The notes beneath the pieces are model-generated. The model worked only from the letters and a program-made list of their open reading frames with translations, searched no databases and was not told where the DNA came from. A stretch of DNA of 64,000 nucleotides from UMGS1279 sp045540715. Lineage in GTDB: Bacteria > Bacillota > Clostridia > Oscillospirales > Acutalibacteraceae. Position numbers and translations under genes: made by a program. Shown here piece by piece: positions 17,837-26,042 of the stretch. Location of the stretch: contig JAZQHT010000016.1 of NCBI GenBank assembly GCA_045540715.1, positions 62,001 to 126,000 of the forward strand, given 5' to 3'. Each line of letters opens with the position of its first letter. Position 1 is the stretch's first letter.

Positions 17837-19864
17837 TTATTGTTTAACCTTTTGGGCAATGTGGGCTGGCGCATCTTCATATCTTGCAAATTCAAGTGTG
17901 AAGGTGGCACGGCCTTGTGTAATAGAACGCATTGCGGTTGAGAAATCAGCCATTTCGCCCATAGGAACTTCGGCAACAACTTCTTGCATGTGGTTTTCTT
18001 TTGGATTCATACCAATAACTCTGCCACGACGTTTGTTAACGTCGCCAATAACGTCGCCAAGGTTGTCGTCAGGAACAAGAGCGGTTAAGGTGCCAATGGG
18101 TTCTAATAAAACGGGGTTAGCTTTTGGAATACCCTCTTTATAAGCTTCAGCAGCGGCAAGTTTAAAGGACATTTCAGAAGAGTCAACAGGGTGGTAAGAA
18201 CCGTCAACTAAAACGGCCTTAACGCCAACCATTGGATATCCTGCAAGCACGCCTTTTGTTAAGCACTCGCGAAGACCTTTTTCAACTGCAGGGTGGAAGT
18301 TTTTGGGAACAGAGCCACCAAAGATTTTTTCTTCAAAGATAAAGTCTTCATCACAAGGCGAGAATTCAATCCAAACGTCACCAAATTGTCCGTGTCCGCC
18401 TGATTGCTTTTTGTGTCTTCCTTGAACCTTAATAAAGCTTCTAATTGTTTCACGATATGCAATTTTTGGTTCTTGAGTTATTACGTCAACACCAAATTTG
18501 CTCTTTAATTTAGAAACAACAACGTCTAATTGTTGCTCACCAAGACCCGAAAGCACGGTTTCTTTGGTTTCAACGTTGTTTTGAGATTTTAAGGTTGGGT
18601 CTTCTTCGCATAAGCGTTTAAGTCCTGCCGCAATTTTTTCTTCTTCACCCTTATTCTTGGGGTAAATAGCAACAGAAAGTGTTGGGAGTGGGAATTCTAC
18701 AGCTTCAGCTTCGTATCTGCCGCCGGTAGAAAGTGTGTCGCCCGTTAATACGTTAGACATTTTTGCAACGGCACCAATATCACCGGAAACAATGCTTGTG
18801 GCATCTTCTTGTTTGCCGCCTTTAATATACATAACCTTACCGAATTTTTCTTCAGAGCCGGTTCTTGCGTTCACAACCTTTGTGTCTTGTTTAATTTCGC
18901 CGGCAAGTACCTTAAAGTAAGAAAGTTTACCAACAAATGGGTCGGCAATTGTTTTAAATACTAAAGCAATATTTTCGTTACCTTTTTGGTTAATTTCTTC
19001 CATGTCGTCTCCCTTTTTGCAGAAAACGTGTGTGTCAGAAAGTGAAGGTAAAATTTCGCTTAAAATGTCAAGGGCGGGTGTAACGCCTGCGCCTGTTTGA
19101 CCAACACCGCAAAATACGGGATATAAATCGCCTTGTAAGAAACCGGTTTTTAGCGCAGAAATAATTTCTTCGTTAGTAAATTCTTCTTCTGCAAAATATT
19201 TATCCATAAGTTCATCGCTTTGAGAAGCAATAGCTTCTTTCATAATGGCCTTCATAGATTCAATATTATCGTCGGTTTCGGCCTTTGTTTCGTTAGCTTT
19301 AATACCGTCAAAGGTGTAACCCTTGTTGGTGGTTAAATCAACGTAGCTTTCGGTCGTATCGTTTTTAACAAAAGGTACGAAAATTGGGCAAATTTTTGCG
19401 CCGTATTTACCTGTTAATATTGAAATAACGCGGTAGAAAACTGCGTGTGAAGAATCTAATTTAGAAATAAAGAAGCAAACGGGTTTTTTCGCTTTTGCTG
19501 CAAGGTCAACTGCTTGTTCAGCACCAACAGTAAGACCCGATTTACCCGAAAGCACAACCATTGCGCTTTCAGCCGCTGTTAATGCTTCGCGGCCGCCTGC
19601 TGCAAAGTCAAATAGACCCGGTGCATCAAGTAAATTAATTTTAGTGTCTTTCCACTCGATAGGGTATGCTGCGGTAGAAACAGATACCTTTCTTTTCTTT
19701 TCTTCGGGGTCAAAGTCTAAAGTTAATGAAGAATCAGCGTTTTTGCCAATTCTATCGGTTTGTCCTGCTGCGTAAAGAATAGCATCACACAGAGTAGTCT
19801 TACCGCTACCTGCGTGCCCTAGCACAGCTAAATTTTTGATGTTTTCACTAGTAAATTGTTTCAT
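17837..19864 (-). CDS. Divergent elongation factor G paralogue
   Basis: Translational GTPase-like protein of 675 residues with EF-G domains I-V (domain IV region includes KKQSGGHGQFGDVWIEF). The P-loop GHAGSGKT is at 16-23. Two GTPase motifs differ from EF-G: the G3 motif DTPGH reads DAPGL (80-84), losing the catalytic histidine, and the G4 NKxD reads SKLD (134-137). It belongs to the EF-G-like family common in Clostridia beside the true fusA. An upstream in-frame start at 19909 is rejected because AAAGGAGT sits properly before the ATG at 19864. Its role (ribosome rescue, recycling or regulation) is not known from sequence. Confidence 0.88.
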   Translation of the reverse strand: MKQFTSENIKNLAVLGHAGSGKTTLCDAILYAAGQTDRIGKNADSSLTLDFDPEEKKRKVSVSTAAYPIEWKDTKINLLDAPGLFDFAAGGREALTAAESAMVVLSGKSGLTVGAEQAVDLAAKAKKPVCFFISKLDSSHAVFYRVISILTGKYGAKICPIFVPFVKNDTTESYVDLTTNKGYTFDGIKANETKAETDDNIESMKAIMKEAIASQSDELMDKYFAEEEFTNEEIISALKTGFLQGDLYPVFCGVGQTGAGVTPALDILSEILPSLSDTHVFCKKGDDMEEINQKGNENIALVFKTIADPFVGKLSYFKVLAGEIKQDTKVVNARTGSEEKFGKVMYIKGGKQEDATSIVSGDIGAVAKMSNVLTGDTLSTGGRYEAEAVEFPLPTLSVAIYPKNKGEEEKIAAGLKRLCEEDPTLKSQNNVETKETVLSGLGEQQLDVVVSKLKSKFGVDVITQEPKIAYRETIRSFIKVQGRHKKQSGGHGQFGDVWIEFSPCDEDFIFEEKIFGGSVPKNFHPAVEKGLRECLTKGVLAGYPMVGVKAVLVDGSYHPVDSSEMSFKLAAAEAYKEGIPKANPVLLEPIGTLTALVPDDNLGDVIGDVNKRRGRVIGMNPKENHMQEVVAEVPMGEMADFSTAMRSITQGRATFTLEFARYEDAPAHIAQKVKQ

Positions 19865-19926
19865 AAAAAGGACTCCTTTTATATTTAACGCGGTAAAAAT
19901 CTTTACCACACTAAAGCTTTAAAATA

Positions 19927-19955
19927 AGTATATCATATATATTTGGTTATTACAA
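19927..19955 (-). promoter_or_regulatory. Promoter of the EF-G paralogue
   Basis: On the minus strand TTGTAA (19955-19950), 17 bases, TATACT (19932-19927). The -35 region lies within the inverted repeat TTGGTT-N5-AACCAA (19943-19959), which could be an operator. Confidence 0.6.
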
Positions 19956-20064
19956 CCAATTTTTTATAGTCAAAAAGTAAAAAAATTAGTCAGTTTATTG
20001 AATATTTTCACTAAAAAATTGAATATTCACAGCAAAATCGGTCAATAATATAGGGTTTGGGGTA

Positions 20065-20092
20065 TTGCTCTATCTAAAAAATATGGTATAAT
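20065..20092 (+). promoter_or_regulatory. Promoter of the repeat-containing lipoprotein
   Basis: TATAAT at 20087-20092 with TTGCTC at 20065-20070, spacing 16. The rest of the 19910-20116 gap is A/T-rich; besides the two promoters and the operator-like inverted repeat nothing else is recognised. Confidence 0.6.
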
Positions 20093-20116
20093 TAGAAAAG
20101 AAAGTGAGTGAACAAA

Positions 20117-21088
20117 ATGAATAAAGGGTACATAACATCTATTATAAGTATAATGCTTGTTTGTGTTTTTATATTTGCTGCATGCAATCCAACTTCAAAC
20201 ATTATCTTAGACGGTTCTTCAGAAGTTACGAACTCTTCGGAACCAACAAACACAAGTTCTAATAATACAACCTCAAATAATAACACAAGTATTACTACAA
20301 ACACTTCTAGACCATCGTCCTCCTCAAATCCTACAAGTTCCTCAAAGCCAACAACTTCAACCACACCACCCACTATAAAGCCGGGGGTCGTTAAAAGTGA
20401 CCCTAATCCTAATCACACTGCCCCCAAACCCGGTGACGTTTATGAAACCGATGATTACATTTATACTTACGAATGGCGACTTTATGAGCTTGATTCTGTA
20501 TATGATCCTACAGAGAACTATTATACCGAAGGCGGCTGGAATGTAAGAGCAAAAGAAAATAAGGCCGATTATGAGGGAATCTATGAAGCCATTTATGGCA
20601 AACCTGTAATTTCAATGTATCAAACCTTTGTAACCTTTGATAAATTGGAAATAGCCCCAGAAATCCCAAAACATATTACCAATATGGTTAACACGTATGC
20701 TGAAACTTCCCTAAAGGTTGCACCAACACTACCAAATGGAGTTAACAATATCTTTGGTGCATTTCGTAGCACTAATATAACCTCGTCTCCGGTTATTCCA
20801 TCTTCAGTAACCGACATGACATATGCATTTGAAAACTGTAAAAAGCTAACAACCGCACCTATTATACCATCATCGGTAACATACTTAAGTTACACTTTTA
20901 TGAATTGTGAATCCTTAACCGGCACAATAACAATAAACTACACTCCTTCAGGTCCTACTTCGGTTGTTCAATATGGACAAACTTTTAGTGGAACCGTAAA
21001 GCCAATTGTTTTAACTGGAACAACCCCTGTGAATGTTTTACAGAAATTAGCATTAACAGCAAAAGCGGGCAATGTAACTGTTCAATAA
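20117..21088 (+). CDS. Lipoprotein with BspA-like leucine-rich repeats
   Basis: Signal peptide ending in the lipobox FAAC (Cys 23 when counted from ATG 20117), then a low-complexity linker of about 70 residues rich in Ser, Thr, Asn and Pro, then a domain of about 100 residues and a set of roughly 23-residue repeats of the form L..AP.IPSSVT.M.Y.F.NC (about 215-270), as in BspA-type surface repeats. GTG at 20108 is an alternative start. Such proteins are displayed on the outer face of the membrane and often mediate attachment. The repeats are few (about four), and the linker suggests a stalk through the wall. Confidence 0.75.
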   Translation: MNKGYITSIISIMLVCVFIFAACNPTSNIILDGSSEVTNSSEPTNTSSNNTTSNNNTSITTNTSRPSSSSNPTSSSKPTTSTTPPTIKPGVVKSDPNPNHTAPKPGDVYETDDYIYTYEWRLYELDSVYDPTENYYTEGGWNVRAKENKADYEGIYEAIYGKPVISMYQTFVTFDKLEIAPEIPKHITNMVNTYAETSLKVAPTLPNGVNNIFGAFRSTNITSSPVIPSSVTDMTYAFENCKKLTTAPIIPSSVTYLSYTFMNCESLTGTITINYTPSGPTSVVQYGQTFSGTVKPIVLTGTTPVNVLQKLALTAKAGNVTVQ

Positions 21089-21107
21089 ATATTAAACAAA
21101 AATATAA

Positions 21108-21138
21108 AGCAGAGTTCAAAATGAACTCTGCTTTTTTG
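21108..21138. terminator. Bidirectional terminator
   Basis: AGCAGAGTTCA (21108-21118) pairs with TGAACTCTGCT (21122-21132) with a T run on the plus side and A/T-rich sequence on the other, between the converging lipoprotein and rsmI genes. Confidence 0.9.
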
Positions 21139-21140
21139 TT

Positions 21141-21962
21141 TTATATTAATTCTTTATAAATTTCGCTTTTTTTGTGGCCGCTAATGTTGGCGGCTTCTTT
21201 TGCGGCGTCGGCAGTTTTTAATCCTTCTGCTTTTAATTCTTTTGCAAGTTTGATGGCGTCTTCCAAACTAAAACTTTCTTTAATTTCTTCTGTTTTTGCG
21301 CCTTCAATAACCAAAACGTATTCGCCTTTTGGGGCGTTTTCGGTAAAATAATTAACGGCATCAGAAAGGGTGGTTAAAAAGACCGTTTCGTGAATTTTGG
21401 TAAGCTCTTTAATTATCGAGATTTTGCGGTCTCCTAACACCTTTAGCATATCTTTTAAGCTTGAAAGCAACTTGTGGGGGGCTTCGTAAAAAACGAGGGT
21501 TTCGCGGTGGTTTTTAATTTCTTCCAAATGCTCAAAACGGTTGTGTTTATTGGTTGATAAAAAGCCTTGGAACGAGAATCTGCCGGTATATAGCCCACTT
21601 AAAGCAACGGCGGTGGCCATGGCAGTAGGGCCCGGCGCACTTTCAATTTTCACACCGTTTTGGTGTGCTAAGCTTACTAAATGCTCCCCCGGGTCAGAAA
21701 TTGCGGGCATACCCGCATCGGTTACTAGTGCCACGTTTTTGCCCTTTAATATATCTTCAATAATTTCGGGTGCTTTTTCGTGCTCGTTATGTTGATGAAA
21801 GCTAACCGATTTATTTTTAATTTCAAAATGGTTTAATAATTTTTGTGTAACACGGGTGTCTTCCGCGGCAATATAGTCCACCGTTTGCAAAATTTCTTTA
21901 GCGCGTGGCGAAAAATCACCTAAATTGCCAATGGGGGTGCCAACCAAATATAATTTACCCAT
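21141..21962 (-). CDS. rsmI: 16S rRNA (cytidine-1402-2'-O)-methyltransferase
   Basis: Tetrapyrrole-methylase fold enzyme that 2'-O-methylates C1402 in the ribosomal decoding site. Signatures: LYLVGTPIGNLGDFSPRA at the N-terminus, AEDTRVTQKLLNHF, and VALVTDAGMPAISDPG around 98-115. 273 residues is typical. The ribosome site GAGGTG lies in the four-base gap after dusB, so the two RNA-modification genes are one unit. Confidence 0.95.
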   Translation of the reverse strand: MGKLYLVGTPIGNLGDFSPRAKEILQTVDYIAAEDTRVTQKLLNHFEIKNKSVSFHQHNEHEKAPEIIEDILKGKNVALVTDAGMPAISDPGEHLVSLAHQNGVKIESAPGPTAMATAVALSGLYTGRFSFQGFLSTNKHNRFEHLEEIKNHRETLVFYEAPHKLLSSLKDMLKVLGDRKISIIKELTKIHETVFLTTLSDAVNYFTENAPKGEYVLVIEGAKTEEIKESFSLEDAIKLAKELKAEGLKTADAAKEAANISGHKKSEIYKELI

Positions 21963-21965
21963 TTT

Positions 21966-22934
21966 TTACACCTCGTTTTCCTTTAAAACTGTTTCGATTA
22001 AAAATTTTATATCGCTGAGTGAATTTATCTCGTTGCAATAACGCCTGTATTTTGCGGCATTTTTCATACCCTTTAAATACCATGCGGCGTGCTTGCGGCT
22101 TTCTAAAACCGCGTTGTGCGGATCTTTATATTCAAGCATCAATTCACACTGCAAAAGTAAAGTATTGAGTTTTTCTTCTAACGTGGGGTCGCTTAAAACT
22201 TCCCCCGTTTCAAAATATGTTTTTAGTTTTTTAAATATAAAGGGGTTACCTAAAGCTGCGCGGCCTATCATAATACCATCGGCTTTTGTAACATTAAACA
22301 TATCTTTAGCAGAATCAATACTATCAATATCGCCGTTTGCAATTATTGGGGTGTTAACAACTGCTTTTATTTTTGCAATATATTCGCGGTCGGCTTTGCC
22401 GCTGTACATTTGTTTTCTTGTTCTGCCGTGAACGGTTATCATATCGGCTCCGCCGTCGCACAAATATTTTGCAAATTCAATACCGTTAATGCTGTCTTCA
22501 TCCCAGCCAATGCGCATTTTTGCAGTAACAGGTATATCTGTAACGCTTTTAACTGCCTTTATAATATCACGCGCTAAAATAGGGTCTTTAAGTAACGCAC
22601 TGCCGCCGCCGTTACCTGCTACTTTTGGAGCAGGGCAACCCATATTAATATCTAAAAAATCGGGGCAATATTTTGCGGCAGAAATCGCAGCTTCTTTAAG
22701 GGCGTTAATATCGCTGCCAAACAATTGCGAAGCCATTGGTCTTTCTTTATCGCTAATATATAAAAGGGTTTGGCTTTTTTGGTCCCCCATAGAAACGCCT
22801 TTTGCAGAACAAAGCTCGCCAACAGTAAAGCTGGCGCCGTTTTTTATACATATTTCTCTAAACGCCCTATCGGCACAACCGGCCATTGGCGCTAAAGCAA
22901 TAATGGGTTTTTTAAAGGAATTTATAAGCTTCAT
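21966..22934 (-). CDS. dusB: tRNA-dihydrouridine synthase
   Basis: FMN-dependent TIM-barrel enzyme reducing uridine to dihydrouridine in tRNA. The N-terminal APMAGCADRAFR, the active-site segment INMGCPAPKVAGNGGG with catalytic Cys100, and ITVHGRTRKQMYSG are diagnostic of the DusB branch. 322 residues. Ribosome site AAAGGATC precedes the ATG. The promoter at 22962-22990 reads into it and rsmI follows. Confidence 0.94.
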   Translation of the reverse strand: MKLINSFKKPIIALAPMAGCADRAFREICIKNGASFTVGELCSAKGVSMGDQKSQTLLYISDKERPMASQLFGSDINALKEAAISAAKYCPDFLDINMGCPAPKVAGNGGGSALLKDPILARDIIKAVKSVTDIPVTAKMRIGWDEDSINGIEFAKYLCDGGADMITVHGRTRKQMYSGKADREYIAKIKAVVNTPIIANGDIDSIDSAKDMFNVTKADGIMIGRAALGNPFIFKKLKTYFETGEVLSDPTLEEKLNTLLLQCELMLEYKDPHNAVLESRKHAAWYLKGMKNAAKYRRYCNEINSLSDIKFLIETVLKENEV

Positions 22935-22961
22935 AACAGATCCTTTTTATATATTAAATAA

Positions 22962-22990
22962 ATTATAACAAATTATCTTTTAAATTACAA
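22962..22990 (-). promoter_or_regulatory. Promoter of dusB-rsmI
   Basis: On the minus strand TTGTAA (22990-22985), 17 bases, TATAAT (22967-22962). Confidence 0.7.
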
Positions 22991-23037
22991 ACTTTTGTGG
23001 TAAAATTATTATATATGTGTTTTAAGGGGGCATTTTT

Positions 23038-25551
23038 TTGAAGCTTTTGTGTATAGACGGCAATAGCATTATTAACCGCGCATTTTATGGTATAAGAGTG
23101 CTTAGCACAAAAAGTGGTATATTTACAAACGGCATTTATGGTTTTGTAAATATTTTAAACCACCTTATAGAAGCCGAAAAGCCCGATGGTGTTATGGTTG
23201 CTTTTGACTTAAAGGCAAAAACCTTTAGACACTTAAAGTATGATGGTTATAAAGCAGGCCGCAAACCCACCCCACCTGAACTATTAATGCAAATGCCTCT
23301 ACTAAAAGAGCTTTTAACCTATTTAGGACATACAGTAGTAGAGTGCGAGGGTTACGAAGCTGATGATATTTTGGGTACCATTGCCGCCACTTGTGAAGCA
23401 CAAGGGGTTGAGTGCGTAATTAGTACGGGCGACCGCGACTCTTTACAGCTTATTAGTGATAAAACCAAGGTTCTTTTAGCCGCCACAAAAAATGGCCGAC
23501 CTGAAGTTTTAACTATGGACAAAGCCGCCATTATAGAAAAATACGGTTTTGAGCCAAAGCTTCTTATTGAACTTAAAGCGCTAATGGGCGATACTTCCGA
23601 TAAAATACCGGGGGTTAGCGGCGTTGGCGAAAAAACCGCTATTGATTTAGTGCAAAAATTTGGCAACCTAGAAAATTTATACGAAAATATTGATAGCGAA
23701 CTTATTAAAGAAAGTGTGCGCCAAAAACTTATTGCCGATAAAGACAACGCTTATTTAAGCCGCTTTTTAGGTACAATTTGTTTAGAAGCGCCCATTAATT
23801 TAAATTTAGAAGATTACAAACAAAAAGAAATCGACCGCGAAAAATTAATACCTCTGCTTCAAAAACTAGAGTTTTTTAAAATGCTTGAAAAGTTAGGGGC
23901 AGATTCCACACCTAAAAAGACCGAAGAAGCCGCCGTTTTAAATAAAACTAACGGCGAAATTTTGGGCGAAGTTTTTGTTATAAAAACCGAAGAAGGTATT
24001 GCAGTTGCTAATGCCAAAAACTTTAAAACCATATCAGAAGACGAGCTTTTAGATTTATTAGAAAACAGACCCTCCGACATAATTTGCCATAATTCTAAAG
24101 AGCTTTATCATATACTTTTAAATAGCGGCAAAAATTTAAACTGCTTTAAGTTTGATACCTTACTTGCAGGTTATTTATTAAACCCTTCTGCCGCCTCTTA
24201 CGATATTGAAAAACTTTATTCGGGCTACGTTTTAAAAGATATAAATGCCGATTGTAATAATACCGAAAAACTTGCAATTAAGGGCTTTATTCTTTACAAA
24301 AAACTAGAGGAAGAGCTTATTAAAACCGGCGAAGATAAGCTATTTAAAGAAATTGAAATGCCACTTGCATTAGTGCTTGCAGATATGGAGCACGAGGGCT
24401 TTTTATTAGATATACAAGGCCTTAAACAAGAGGGCGAAGAATTAACCGAAAAGCTTACTCTTTTAGAAGAAGAAATTTATGTTTTAGCAGATGAAAAATT
24501 TAATATAAATTCACCAAAACAGCTTGGTGTTATACTTTTTGAAAAACTCGATTTACCGCATAAGAAAAAGACAAAATCGGGTTATTCCACAAACGCAGAG
24601 GTGCTTGAAAGTTTAAAAGACGTGCACGAAATTGTGCCTAAAATTTTAGAGTACCGCACCCTTTCAAAGCTAAAAGCCACCTATTGCGACGGACTTCAAA
24701 AAGCGGCAGATACTAGCGGTGTTGTGCACACAACCTTTAACCAAACCGAAGCTAGAACCGGCCGTATTAGTTCGCTAGAGCCAAATTTACAAAATATTCC
24801 GGTCCGCCGCCCCGAAGGTAAAAAATTAAGAAAATACTTTATTGCAAGAGAAGGCAGGGTTTTATTAGATGCCGACTATTCTCAAATTGAGTTGCGAGTT
24901 TTAGCCGCAGTTGCTAACGATAAGCCAATGATTAAGGCATTTAAAGAAAACGTTGATATACACACTCTTACTGCAAGTGAAGTGTTTAATTTGCCACCCC
25001 TATTTATTACCCCCGATTTGCGTTCTAAAGCAAAGGCGGTTAACTTTGGTATTGTTTACGGCATTGGCGCATTTTCGCTTTCAAAAGACATTGGCGTAAC
25101 GGTTGCCGAGGCAAAAGAAATGATAAACGGTTATTTTAACACCTATCCGGGTGTTGCAAAATATATGGAAGAAGTGGTTGAAAAAGCCAAAGCTGACGGC
25201 TTTGTTACTACACTTTTCGGCCGCAGAAGATATCTGCCCGAAATTACCGCTTCTAACGGTATGCTTCGCGCATTTGGTGAACGAGTTGCACGCAATATGC
25301 CAATTCAAGGAACAGCTGCCGATATTATCAAAATTGCCATGATTAAGGTTTATAACCGCCTAAAGCAAGAAAAACTTGACGCAAAACTTATTTTACAGGT
25401 TCACGACGAACTTATTATTGAATCAAGTTTAGCCGATAAAGAAAAGGCCGCTATAATTTTAGAGCACGAAATGAAAAATGCGGTAAACCTAGCAGTAGAA
25501 ATGAGCACGGAAGTAAAGAGCGGCACCACCTGGCTAGAAGCAAAATCTTAA
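23038..25551 (+). CDS. polA: DNA polymerase I
   Basis: 837 residues. The N-terminal 5'-nuclease domain (1-285) keeps GDRDSLQLI and GDTSDKIPGVSGVGEKTA. The central 3'-5' exonuclease-like domain (about 300-460) lacks the usual acidic DEDD residues; only a FDTLLAGYLLNP segment is recognisable, so proofreading is predicted to be absent, as in many Gram-positive Pol I proteins. The polymerase domain carries motif A DADYSQIELR (catalytic D613), motif B RSKAKAVNFGIVYG and motif C QVHDE (D790). The start is TTG, with AAGGGGG eight bases upstream. Used for Okazaki-fragment processing and repair. Confidence 0.96.
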   Translation: MKLLCIDGNSIINRAFYGIRVLSTKSGIFTNGIYGFVNILNHLIEAEKPDGVMVAFDLKAKTFRHLKYDGYKAGRKPTPPELLMQMPLLKELLTYLGHTVVECEGYEADDILGTIAATCEAQGVECVISTGDRDSLQLISDKTKVLLAATKNGRPEVLTMDKAAIIEKYGFEPKLLIELKALMGDTSDKIPGVSGVGEKTAIDLVQKFGNLENLYENIDSELIKESVRQKLIADKDNAYLSRFLGTICLEAPINLNLEDYKQKEIDREKLIPLLQKLEFFKMLEKLGADSTPKKTEEAAVLNKTNGEILGEVFVIKTEEGIAVANAKNFKTISEDELLDLLENRPSDIICHNSKELYHILLNSGKNLNCFKFDTLLAGYLLNPSAASYDIEKLYSGYVLKDINADCNNTEKLAIKGFILYKKLEEELIKTGEDKLFKEIEMPLALVLADMEHEGFLLDIQGLKQEGEELTEKLTLLEEEIYVLADEKFNINSPKQLGVILFEKLDLPHKKKTKSGYSTNAEVLESLKDVHEIVPKILEYRTLSKLKATYCDGLQKAADTSGVVHTTFNQTEARTGRISSLEPNLQNIPVRRPEGKKLRKYFIAREGRVLLDADYSQIELRVLAAVANDKPMIKAFKENVDIHTLTASEVFNLPPLFITPDLRSKAKAVNFGIVYGIGAFSLSKDIGVTVAEAKEMINGYFNTYPGVAKYMEEVVEKAKADGFVTTLFGRRRYLPEITASNGMLRAFGERVARNMPIQGTAADIIKIAMIKVYNRLKQEKLDAKLILQVHDELIIESSLADKEKAAIILEHEMKNAVNLAVEMSTEVKSGTTWLEAKS

Positions 25552-25569
25552 TGCTTTTTGGTGAATTTT

Positions 25570-25890
25570 CACACTGTGTCGCGTGGTAGGTTACAACCTT
25601 ACCGACACTCCACATTGTAAAAATTCCCACAAAAATCATTTAAGATTTACAAGAAAAAATTATGTGGTTTGGTGAAACTGTGTTTTATATTGCTTGATGG
25701 GTTACAACCCTTTCTTCCCACCACATAACGCAAATTTCCTCAAAAATCTTACGCTTAAAATATTTTGCTGTGTGGTTTAGAGCGTTACAACCTTACCGCC
25801 ACATTGCATTGCAAAAATCTGCATAAAAATCTTATGCTTGGCTATGTTTTGTGGTTCCTCGTGGGAGGATTACAAAACTATTACACAAAA
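25570..25890. repeat. Three to four copies of a palindrome-centred repeat
   Basis: The 490-base gap between polA and prmA holds a degenerate repeat. Each copy centres on GGTTACAACC: 25589-25600, 25699-25712 and 25784-25794, with a weaker ATTACAAAAC at 25869. Copies continue with a shared tail resembling CCACATTG..CAAAAATC. Outer arms pair too: TTATGTGGT (25660-25668) with ACCACATAA (25720-25728) in the second copy, and GGTAGGTT with AACCTTACC in the first. Distances between centres are about 110 and 85 bases. No protein frame with support runs through it. It is neither a CRISPR array nor a known RNA that I can name. Confidence 0.7.
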
Positions 25891-25900
25891 ATAGTTTTTC

Positions 25901-25940
25901 AAACACTAAACAATTTTTTTAAACACCAAACAATTTTTTT
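25901..25940. repeat. 20-base tandem duplication
   Basis: Two copies of AAACACYAAACAATTTTTTT, at 25901-25920 and 25921-25940, differing at one position. A/T-rich sequence continues to about 25985. Confidence 0.85.
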
Positions 25941-25987
25941 AAAAATATAGAATAAAAAATTAAAAAAGCATAAAAATTTAAACTCTA

Positions 25988-26037
25988 AAAAAGCCTCCCT
26001 TGTTAAAGGGAGGGGGACCGCTTGCGGTGGAGGGATT
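25988..26037. repeat. Clostridial-type interspersed palindromic repeat (MITE-like)
   Basis: The element begins AAAAAGCCTCCCTTGTTAAA, has GGGAGGGGG, the inner hairpin ACCGCTTGCGGT and ends GGAGGGATTG. CTCCCTT pairs with AAAGGGAG, and the outer CCTCC can instead pair with GGAGG at the other end. I recognise this as resembling a short repeat scattered between genes in many gut Clostridia genomes; only one copy occurs in this window. Its terminal GGAGGG is the Shine-Dalgarno site of prmA. Confidence 0.7.
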
Positions 26038-26042
26038 GAAAA

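Noticed and set aside
25570..25890. The repeats after polA as a possible CRISPR array
   Set aside because: Copies are degenerate, spacings are unequal (about 110 and 85), the shared unit is not a constant 24-37 bases, and no cas genes are present.
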